Shown here: positions 58,401 to 64,000 of the stretch, piece after piece
Layout: every line of letters starts with the position of its first letter
Numbering within the stretch: the first letter of the stretch is position 1
Source: Eupeodes corollae
Taxonomy: Eukaryota; Arthropoda; Insecta; Diptera; Syrphidae
NCBI RefSeq assembly: GCF_945859685.1
Contig: NC_079147.1
Span: forward strand, 62,154,946-62,218,945
Length of the DNA: 64,000 bases
Direction of reading: 5' to 3'
The notes under the pieces: model-generated
Database searches by the model: none
What the model saw: the letters and a program-made list of their open reading frames with translations, nothing else
Told to the model about the DNA's origin: nothing
Translations under genes and position numbers: made by a program

Positions 58401-61394
58401 AATTTCAAATACTTTTTAAGGAAGTTTGTAGATCTTCATGCTTATTTTGTTTTTAATAGTTAATCGACCGTATTATCAGTTACTAACATGTCGTTGGCAA
58501 TATCGAATTGAATGTATAATTCTGTTCAGAAACTGATCTACTAGCATGTAGAATTAATTTCTATCCATCCTCCATTTTAACTAAACTGATTTGATTATTA
58601 ACACGTTTTTTCGGTTCACTTTGGAAAAAAAATATTATTTCCGTTTCATGATATTTTTAATTGAAATTAGAACATACCATATCGGTAGGCATGAACTTTA
58701 AAAAAAAAATGTTAAATGTGGGGGGCCCGAGATTTGTCCGTCCCGGGCCCTGAATTCCTCTCGACGGCCTTGCCCAAGATCCCAATAGCATTGTCCAATT
58801 AACTAGTTAAAACGTAACACACCCGGTTATTCATGAGCTCCAAATAACTTTTAGGTTCTTAAGATTTCTCAAATGGTTCAAGAAACATTTCATCACTTCT
58901 TAGCTTTACAAAGCTTCGCATATCTGGAGAATTGCCCCTAAAAAAGGTTTAAGTCTTTTAGACAGCGTACAAAAAGGAACTTTAAAATGTTAGGCGATAG
59001 AATTATTACCGAAACCTTTACAAAACCAATATTTTAACAAACAATGTTATTTCGAATTAGCTAGTTTCCATTATCCTCCCCGTAATTAGCCTAGGTACTT
59101 ACAAGAGTAAAGCCTATCAAGCCCCTAGAACTCAGTTTCAAACGTACTGTCAATTATTGATATTCCTTTTTGAACCGTACATTAATAATGTGAAATGCTT
59201 TAACAAGGTTTGGTTTTTCCTCCTATTTTGATATTCAAATCTTGAATGGAAATGTGTCCAGATATGTCCTCTTTAAACCTTCCCTATTTTCGTAAGCTTC
59301 AAACATGTCGAGGGTATATTTATAACACCTTTAGTATGTGTAAAACCGAAAAAGAAGTATCCAAGTTCCCACAAGCTCTTAATTCGTGGAACACGTTCAT
59401 TAGTTTTTGTTATTTTTTTTAAACTATTTCTCATTTTTAATTTATTTATTTTGTTTACAATTTCATAGATGAATTGGGTCTGTGATGATGCACACAAGCT
59501 TGCCGTTGGGCAATCACTCTTTTTCATTGGATCGGTCATAGGGACAATTTTATTCGGATATTTTGCTGATCGCATCGGTCGGCTTCCTACAATGATAATG
59601 GCCAATTTATCAGGATGCATTGGAGATTTTTTGTCATCATACACAAGTTCACTTCCAGAATTTGCGGCATGCAGATTTATTTCAGGAATGGCAACCGATA
59701 CATGCTTTTATCTTATGTACATAATGGGTAAGATTTAATATTCTACAGGGTGATTTGAAGCAAAGTACTACGTAATATGGTAAAAGATTTAAATGAAGTT
59801 GGTGTTGCAATCTGGATTTTTATTATCCCGTTCCTTAAAATGTTAATTTAAGAAAATGTTGCTTATACCCTGTGTTTGAAAATTTTGCTTTTTAAAATCC
59901 TGTACGTTTTTATCTTACTATCCCAATCTTGCAATAAATTCTATTTTAAATTTTTTTTAATCGCGTTATTAAGATTTTACTTTGATTTCTTAAAGCTCCA
60001 GGTTTAAAATCCATGATCTTAAATCACACGTCTTACAATTCCGCTTTTTCAATCCAACTCCATTTTCGATATTAAAAAATCAAGATTTTTGAAGACTGGT
60101 TTTAAAACTTTTATTTTCGGGATTTTTAAAAAGCGGTACTTTAAATTTAATACCTATTACGTACATATATTTTAGAATTTCACTGAAAAAAAAAAATACA
60201 AATAAAATGCTACTAATATTAATTTTTTCTTTTAAGTATTTGAATATATACGACCATCTAAAAGGACATTCGGTCTAAATATTATTCCTGGAATCTTTTA
60301 CTGTTTGGGATTAGTGATGATCCCCTGGATGGCAGTTTCCATGGGAAATTGGAGAAATTTTCTATTTTTGGAATCAATACCAATAGCCACAGTTGTTTTT
60401 TATGCATTTTTCCTATGCGAAAGTGCCCAATGGTTGATAACGAGACAAGATTACGAAGGAGCTGTTAAATGTTTAAAGCACGTTGCAAAATTTAACCGAA
60501 GAACTGTTGAAGAATCAGTTTTCGATGAATTTGAAAAATACTGCAGGAACACTATTCAAAAATGTATAGACGAAAAACACATAGACGATAACTTCTTTGG
60601 AATGTTCAAGACTCCACGCCTGCGTAAAATCACAATAATTTTGTTGATAAAATCGTAAGTTTGAAGCACTATTTCTTGGAACAATTTTTCGAATTTATAA
60701 TTTTTTTCTGTTTTTTTAGAATGATAATCACAATATCCTTTGATATAGTTGGAAAGAATATGGAAGGACTTGGAACATCTCCTTTCATTCTATTTTCCAC
60801 CACCTCATTGGTCTATATACCAGCAGCTCTAACCATGATATGTCTCCAAAACAGAATTGGTCGTAAAGGAATGGCATGCTTTTCGCTATTTATGTGTTCA
60901 GTTTTCACCATGACGATAGGAATTACTATTGTTAATATTAATTCCTTTGAGAATGCTACGATCTTAGCATTACTTGTGGCAGTTTCTCGTTATGGAACTG
61001 TGATAGCATACGAAGCAGAAGCACAATATGCGGCAGAGCTTATTCCTACAAGCGTTAGAGGCCAAGGAGTGGCTATTATACATGTTGTGGGATATCTCTT
61101 CAGCTTCCTGAGTGCTTACATTTTGTATTTGGGCAACTATTACAGATCATTTCCGTCAGTGTTTGTCAGTACAATTATGTTATTTGGATCATTTCTGTGT
61201 TTATTCCTTCCTGAGACTGTTAACAAGTAATGAAATTTTTTTAATGTTTGCTGAATCAAAACATTTCTAACGCAATTTTTTTTTTTTTTTTTAGAACGCT
61301 GCCTAATTATCTTTCAGAAGGCGAACAGTTTGCACGTCATGAAAAATGGTATCAATTTCGGGTTTCGAAAAATAAAAAGGACGTAGCAATTTGA
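43279..61394 (+). CDS. SLC22-type organic ion transporter, six exons, 539 residues
   Basis: A plasma-membrane major-facilitator carrier of the organic cation/anion (SLC22) family. The exact substrate cannot be told. Exons: 43279-43421, 47743-47935, 59469-59727, 60237-60654, 60720-61226 and 61295-61394. Together they are 1620 bp with no internal stop, giving 539 residues, the usual family length. The N-terminus MDFEKVLNKCGDYSRYQF and first membrane helix are followed by a Cys-containing extracellular loop in exon 2. The MFS signature GYFADRIGRLPT is at residues 142-153. CRFISG, YIRPSKRTFG, SVRGQG and the terminal PETVNKTLP are family hallmarks. About 12 hydrophobic segments are present. Introns 1 and 2 (4.3 and 11.5 kb) hold many mobile elements but splice sites are intact. 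The start resembles insect carcinine/organic cation transporter-like proteins; that closer assignment is tentative. Confidence 0.92.
43422..45400. other. SLC22 intron 1, left part
   Basis: AT-rich intron sequence. Open frames at 44016-44285 and 44806-45030 look like chance in AT-rich DNA. No repeats recognised before the rosa-like element. Confidence 0.45.
45401..46668 (-). mobile_element. rosa-like (DD41D) mariner element, nearly intact
   Basis: A 1268-bp element with perfect 33-bp inverted repeats (45401-45433 and 46636-46668) starting AGGGTGTCCCAAAATTAACG. TA-containing flanks are present on both sides (TGTAT and TTATTT), as expected of TA target duplication. It encodes a DD41D transposase on the minus strand with one stop codon. 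It sits in intron 1 of the SLC22-type gene in antisense orientation. Assignment to the rosa-like group rests on the 41-residue spacing between the second and third catalytic aspartates. Confidence 0.92.
45467..46588 (-). pseudogene. DD41D transposase with one in-frame stop
   Basis: Reads from 46588 with a paired helix-turn-helix DNA-binding half (FIIKEYLKNSESLAAAVRKF, then GTSIRRRGQELQISRTSLQR). The catalytic core follows: LSNEAHFHLDGFVNRQNCRI, WCGFWAGGIIGPYFFEN, WFQQDGATCHTAR with the second aspartate, and YLTALDFFLWGYLKSQVYVN with the third, 41 residues later. The first position reads NEAHF where family members usually have DEAHF, so the first catalytic aspartate appears replaced by Asn. 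A TAA at 46126-46124 breaks an otherwise continuous frame of about 374 codons. Two faults make it inactive. Confidence 0.9.
46690..46970 (+). repeat. ~270-bp dispersed repeat, copy 2
   Basis: Matches 22505-22775 throughout, with frequent substitutions. It starts just right of the rosa-like element. Confidence 0.8.
46971..47742. other. SLC22 intron 1, right part
   Basis: AT-rich intron sequence without recognised repeats, ending in the T-rich tract and acceptor of exon 2. The open frame at 47607-47840 overlaps exon 2 in another frame and is not a gene. Confidence 0.5.
47743..47935 (+). CDS. SLC22-type gene exon 2
   Basis: Acceptor TTTATTTATAG, donor GTAAAT. Completes Trp48 and encodes CSHESFTNLSFVDIKAIYSK to YNYDFGYKSISAE, the large extracellular loop between helices 1 and 2 with Cys49, a Cys in PSCTKL and another in EEKCTEW. 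Found by reading all frames for a phase-compatible exon. Confidence 0.88.
48235..48838 (-). pseudogene. RTE-like LINE copy 3, minus strand
   Basis: The minus strand matches copy 1 from GAGAATGCACACTGCTCTAT (48838 side) through the region coding for ITLANRCFFGLRRQL to the GGTTCTCATTTATGGCGTTG and CCCCGT-TATAGATGGAGA segments. Many small deletions, including loss of part of the active-site region, make it the most decayed of the three copies. Confidence 0.8.
48845..50194 (+). pseudogene. ZMYM1-like hAT transposase relic 1
   Basis: The plus strand shows SYDNAANISG in one frame and, after a shift, ILEKNHLSAFVPCCGHSANK and VGKAAANSCPLGVLFF followed by the TTxRHRIL-type segment (49148-49336). This is the RNase-H-like core of hAT transposases of the ZMYM1/DUF4371 group. 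Further decayed sequence extends to about 49940. The right end (CATCCGGCCCAGTG at 50181-50194) is the inverse of the end at 52327, while the left end near 48845 is eroded. The GC-rich ends contrast with the AT-rich intron. Confidence 0.75.
50267..50577 (+). repeat. Full-length tRNA-derived SINE with 14-bp target-site duplication
   Basis: Best reference copy, 311 bp, flanked by TATTGCTCTGTAAA at 50253-50266 and 50578-50591. The head GTGGCATGATGATTAGTGCG and GGTTCAATCCC are A- and B-box-like sequences of an internal RNA polymerase III promoter. The body includes TTGCGAGGAATTGACAATTC, TTCGGATTCGGCC and TGTAGGTCCCTTCCATTCC. The end is GACTGTTGCGCCACCCAATT plus a TTTAT tail. It depends on LINE enzymes for copying. 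The family name is unknown to me. Confidence 0.93.
50592..52326. other. SLC22 intron 2, AT-rich stretch
   Basis: No repeats or coding sequence recognised. A near palindrome TATCGGTATATCATACCGATA occurs at about 52108. Confidence 0.45.
52327..54073 (-). pseudogene. ZMYM1-like hAT relic 2
   Basis: Bounded by CAGGGCCGGATTTAAAGG (52327) and, inversely, CACCGGCCAGATTTAGG (from 54073), hAT-type inverted repeats. No 8-bp duplication was seen. The minus strand reads KKLSDSRYSCQAEATKASVN and KMSGLETALFATFWNYILE (53291-53488) and other pieces of the ZMYM1/DUF4371-type transposase. Same family as relic 1, in opposite orientation, with many breaks. Confidence 0.8.
54240..54385 (+). pseudogene. Short LINE reverse-transcriptase fragment
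   Basis: Encodes DSKSITHKINAGVLLGSALS and PTLFLIFINDF, nearly the same as relic A at 32520-32630 (NHKINAIVPQGSVLSPTLFL). Only the palm segment before the active site remains. Confidence 0.75.
54570..56774. mobile_element. 2.2-kb non-autonomous hAT-type element
   Basis: Inverted repeats CAAGGGCGGATCCA (54570) and, inversely, CATTGGCGGATCCA (ending 56774), each followed inward by a G or C run and GGGTCA. The flanks TTAAGGGG (54562-54569) and GTAAGGGG (56775-56782) match in seven of eight bases, as expected of an 8-bp hAT duplication. The 2205-bp interior is AT-rich and has no transposase-like frame. Confidence 0.8.
57014..57172 (-). repeat. SINE fragment, minus orientation
   Basis: Starts with the 3' end of the SINE (GGTGGTGCAACAGTCCG) and continues to CATGACAAGAATTACTCCTG. 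The tRNA-like head is missing, and part of the TTCGGATTCGG segment is altered. Confidence 0.82.
57230..58780 (+). pseudogene. hAT transposase relic 3 (ZMYM1-like group)
   Basis: Reads VVQKYFNFFSSSAQRWEILK (57240-57446), VKPFPNHLKNLRISLEALSD (57443-57646) and WDQLLSECKAVATGLG (57615-57818). After further breaks comes the hAT C-terminal dimerisation block AKRSFSVLTRTKNFYPTCSL and DRVSGLATLCIA (58079-58291). Order matches a ZMYM1-like hAT transposase read in plus orientation. A right GC-rich end may lie at 58722-58780 (GGGGGGCCCGAG); no left end was found. It is not the same copy type as relics 1 and 2, which lack this C-terminal block. Confidence 0.8.
58781..59468. other. SLC22 intron 2, right end
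   Basis: AT-rich intron sequence ending in the acceptor TTTCATAG of exon 3. No recognised repeats. Confidence 0.5.
59469..59727 (+). CDS. SLC22-type gene exon 3
   Basis: Acceptor TTTCATAG, donor GTAAGA. Encodes MNWVCDDAHKLAVGQSLFF, helices 2-4 and the MFS signature GYFADRIGRLPT. The apparent ATG is internal (residue 113), not the gene start. Confidence 0.92.
60237..60654 (+). CDS. SLC22-type gene exon 4
   Basis: Acceptor CTTTTAAG, donor GTAAGT. Encodes VFEYIRPSKRTFGLN, helices 5-6 and the large cytoplasmic loop (ESAQWLITRQDYEGAVKCLK, the usual ESxRWL-type site) to TIILLIK. Confidence 0.92.
60720..61226 (+). CDS. SLC22-type gene exon 5
   Basis: Acceptor TTTTTTTAG, donor GTAATG. Encodes helices 7-12 with GRKGMACF, AELIPTSVRGQGVA and FLCLFLPETVN. 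Confidence 0.92.
61295..61394 (+). CDS. SLC22-type gene exon 6
   Basis: Acceptor after a long T run. Encodes KTLPNYLSEGEQFARHEKWY to VAI and a TGA stop, the cytoplasmic tail. Too short to be seen as an open frame by itself; identified by phase and by the LPxxLxxGE pattern. Confidence 0.9.
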
Positions 61395-62387
61395 GGAAAT
61401 GTAAAATTTTGCAATTAATTACTGTTTGAAACTACTTAGACTTTATGGTTAAACATTTGATCTTTTCAAGATATTGATGAACATTAATGGCACCATAACT
61501 TTAAATTATAACGATTATAGCCTTTTAAGGCTTAAGGCCTTAAGTTTATACAACAAAGTGAAGTAAAATCAAAATAAAACAATAACTTTCTATGGGAAGT
61601 TAACAAAATCATAGCCATAACAGGCTTACAAAAACAATAAACTCTTTTGAACAAAATATGTTTTAAGATTCGGTTATCAAAATGTCTAATCATCAAGCAC
61701 TTGATAGGAAATTTTAATTGAACAAGAAAGTGTCACTCATAGATAGCGGCATTGGATTTTCGAAGCATTAAATCCTACGCTGTTTTTATTTCCCTTTCTA
61801 CGACTTTCAAGTCTGATCGGAAGTTTCAGACAGGTGAAGAACATTAAGAAAAATGAAAAATAGTTTCGGAGACAAAGCAGAGTCTATAATTTATTTTGTT
61901 GTTTCTAGACTTGAAATATAATATAATTTCTAATCCAATGACAAGTGGGAATTATCTTAACCGGAAGAACGCATTTATATTACAGAAAGCCTTAAACCCT
62001 ATAAAATGGTTTTCAAATATTGAGTGCAATAATCTTACTTTCTTTTCGAAAACAATGTAAAGATACATATCCACTGTTCGTTGATATGAACCGTACTCCC
62101 GTAACGAAAAAGCTTTCGATCTTCAAGACATTTCTTTAGCTGATGAGAAATCAGCTTTTCCATTAACTTCGAAAGAAGAATGCTTGCCAAATTGGTGGGC
62201 ATGTGCGGGGGAGATAGCTACACTGGCACTTTAGTCTTTATACCGTGTCCAATCTTTAAAAAGCTATTTTCGAAACTTCGTGAGTTGGACTCAGTTTTAT
62301 CGTTTTTTTTTTTTAATTTTAATTTCTTCAATATTCTAAACAAGTATATTGAGATCCTCATCTCTCTCAACCTAACTTTAAATAAAC
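61395..62387. other. 3' flank of the SLC22-type gene
   Basis: AT-rich. It includes the candidate polyadenylation signal at 61573 and a small inverse match to the AT-rich family left end (CTATGGGAAGTTAAC at about 61591). The open frames at 62180-62392 look like chance. Confidence 0.4.
61573..61578 (+). promoter_or_regulatory. Candidate polyadenylation signal
   Basis: AATAAA about 180 bp after the SLC22-type stop codon, followed within 10 bp by CAATAAC. Other AATAAA copies exist further on, so the used site is uncertain. Confidence 0.4.
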
Positions 62388-63683
62388 GGTGATTTTTTAA
62401 GAGCTTGAGAACTTTTTTAAAAAAAAAACGCATAAAATTTGCAAAATCTCATCGATTCTTTATTTGAAACGTTAGATTGGTCCATGACATTTACTTTTTG
62501 AAGATAATCTCATTTAAATGTTGACCGCGGCTGCGTCTTAGGTGGTCCATTCGGAAAGTCCAATTTTGGGTAAGTTTTTCGAGCATTTCGGCTGGAATAG
62601 CCCGAATTTCTTCGGAAATGTTGTCTTCCAATGCTGGAATAGTTGCTGGCTTATTTGTGTAGACTTTAGACTTGACGTAGCCTCACAAAAAATAGTCTAA
62701 AGGCGTCAAATCGCATAATCTTGGTGGCCAACTTACCGGTCCATTCCTTGAGATGAATTGTTCTCCGAAGTTTTCCCTCAAAATGGCCATAGAATCGCGA
62801 GCTGTGTGGCATGTAGCGCCATCTTGTTGAAACCACATGTCAACCAAGTTCAGTTCTTCCATTTTTGGCAACAAAAAGTTTGTTAGCATTGAACGATAGC
62901 GATCGCCATTCACCGTAACGTTGCGTCCAACAGCATCTTTGAAAAAATACGGTCCAATGATTCCACCAGCATACAAACCACACCAAACAGTGCATTTTTC
63001 GGGATGCATGGGCAGTTCTTGAACGGCTTCTGGTTGCTCTTCACTCCAAATGCGGCAATTTTGCTTATTTACGTAGCCATTCAACCAGAAATGAGCCTCA
63101 TCGCTGAACAAAATTTGTCGATAAAAAAGCGGATTTTCTGCCAACTTTTCTAGGGCCCATTCACTGAAAATTCGACGTTGTGGTAGATCGTTCGGCTTCA
63201 GTTCTTGCACGAGCTGTATTTTATACGGTTTTACACCAAGATCTTTGCGTAAAATCTTCCATGTGGTCGAATAACACAAAACCCAATTGCTGCGAACGGC
63301 GACGAATCGACATTTCACGGCCTTCAGCAACACTCTCAGACACAGACGCAATATTCTCTTCTGTACGCACTGTAGGCATTGGTGTGGTTGGTTTAATGTC
63401 CAATAAAGTAAACTGAGTGCGAAACTTGGTCACAATCGCATTAATTGTTTGCTCACTTGGTCGATTATGTAGACCATAAATCGGACGTAAAGCGCGAAAC
63501 ACATTTCGAACCGAACACTGATTTGGGTAATAAAATTCAATGATTTGCAAGCGTGGCTCGTTAGTAAGTCTATTCATGATGAAATGTCAAAGCATACTGA
63601 GCATCTTTCTCTTGACACCATTTCTGAAATCCCGCGTGATCTGTCAAATACTAATGCATAAAAATCCTAACCTCAAAAAAAAA
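62388..63683 (-). mobile_element. Second DD41D (rosa-like) mariner element, broken
   Basis: About 1.3 kb. The left end GGTGATTTTTTAAGAGCTTG lies at 62388, and the right end lies near 63683 at CCTCAAAAAAAAA. The inverted repeats are short and uneven, and the right boundary is blurred by the AT-rich repeat it adjoins. It encodes a DD41D transposase only distantly related to that at 45467, so it belongs to a different subfamily. Confidence 0.8.
62491..63577 (-). pseudogene. DD41D transposase with frameshift and stop
   Basis: Starts MNRLTNEPRLQIIEFYYPNQ at 63577. A frameshift lies near 63285-63300, after MSIRRRSQQLG; the frame then continues with TTWKILRKDLGVKPYKIQL. The core shows LFSDEAHFWLNGYVNKQNCR with the first aspartate, WFQQDGATCHTARD with the second and LTPLDYFL with the third, 41 residues on. 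A TGA at 62682-62680 replaces the Trp of the FLWGYVKSKVY motif, and the rest reads on to SRGQHLNEIIFKK and a stop at 62491. All three catalytic aspartates are kept, unlike in the first element. Confidence 0.9.
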
Positions 63684-64000
63684 TGTGTCACCTCGAAAAT
63701 TTTATGTCTCAAACATGATTTCATATCCAAAATAATTTTGTGCAACGAAGAATGATGTTTTTGTCATCTGAAAAAATTTAATTGACAGTTTTTTTTATAA
63801 AAATTAAAAACCTAAATAAAATTTAGTAAAAGTTGGTAAAAATTGAATTTCGACTTAAATATCTTTTCTAAAACTTGAGATTATGGCTTCAAACTTATTT
63901 AACCTTACAAGAAATATTATTTTCAACACGTGGACAGAATTTGAGAAAAATCAAATTAACAGTTTTTTTTACAAAAAATAAAAACTTGGCAAAAATTGAT
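63684..64000 (+). repeat. AT-rich repeat family, internal part running off the window
   Basis: Matches the segment after the ACGT block of other copies: GTCACCTCGAAAATTTTATG, TTTGTGCAACGAAGAATGAT, then monomers with AATTGACAGTTTTTTT. The right end is beyond the window. Confidence 0.75.

Noticed and set aside
59273..59644. 123-codon minus-strand frame
   Set aside because: Antisense of SLC22-type exon 3; no family resemblance.

Overview
This is a eukaryotic, AT-rich, repeat-dense window. It most likely comes from an insect, and probably a fly: two spliced host genes have GT-AG introns and insect-like products, and the mobile elements are families common in flies (jockey-like and RTE-like LINEs, DD41D rosa-like mariners, ZMYM1-like hATs, a FLYWCH-type Mutator-like element). 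The species cannot be named from sequence alone. No virus, CRISPR array or rRNA gene was seen. The only tRNA-like sequences are SINE heads.

Two host genes frame the window, and both were rebuilt here by reading splice junctions. On the minus strand, a mitochondrial methionyl-tRNA synthetase (MARS2-like) starts at 27897. Five exons can be followed leftward to 11801, carrying the HIGH and KMSKS signatures. Its fourth intron is about 14.8 kb of nested transposons, and the anticodon-binding C-terminus is not found in the window. On the plus strand, an intact 539-codon SLC22-type (organic ion) transporter gene of six exons runs from 43279 to 61394. Its introns of about 4.3 and 11.5 kb are also filled with mobile elements. 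The two genes are head to head, separated by about 15 kb of repeats.

Layout. 1-11.8 kb: unassigned AT-rich DNA, a tRNA-derived SINE, a 5'-truncated jockey-like LINE with a 14-bp target-site duplication, and a second LINE fragment split by a SINE. 11.8-27.9 kb: the MARS2-like gene. Its large intron holds a 5.3-kb Mutator-like element with terminal repeats built from tandem 15-bp units, a block of six 147-bp tandem repeats, members of an AT-rich repeat family, a copia fragment and a nearly full-length but broken RTE-like LINE. 27.9-43.3 kb: a Harbinger element with two genes, another SINE, several broken LINEs, more AT-rich family members and a second RTE copy with an inverted 5' part. 43.3-61.4 kb: the transporter gene, whose introns contain a nearly intact rosa-like element, a third RTE copy, a full-length SINE, three ZMYM1-like hAT relics and a 2.2-kb non-autonomous hAT. 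61.4-64 kb: a second rosa-like element and more AT-rich repeat.

The most notable material is the Mutator-like element and its internal repeats, the AT-rich family with ~168-bp internal monomers, and the SINE family, whose insertions are dated by nested target-site duplications. Every transposase and reverse transcriptase seen carries at least one break, so this is mainly a record of past transposition inside and around two host genes.
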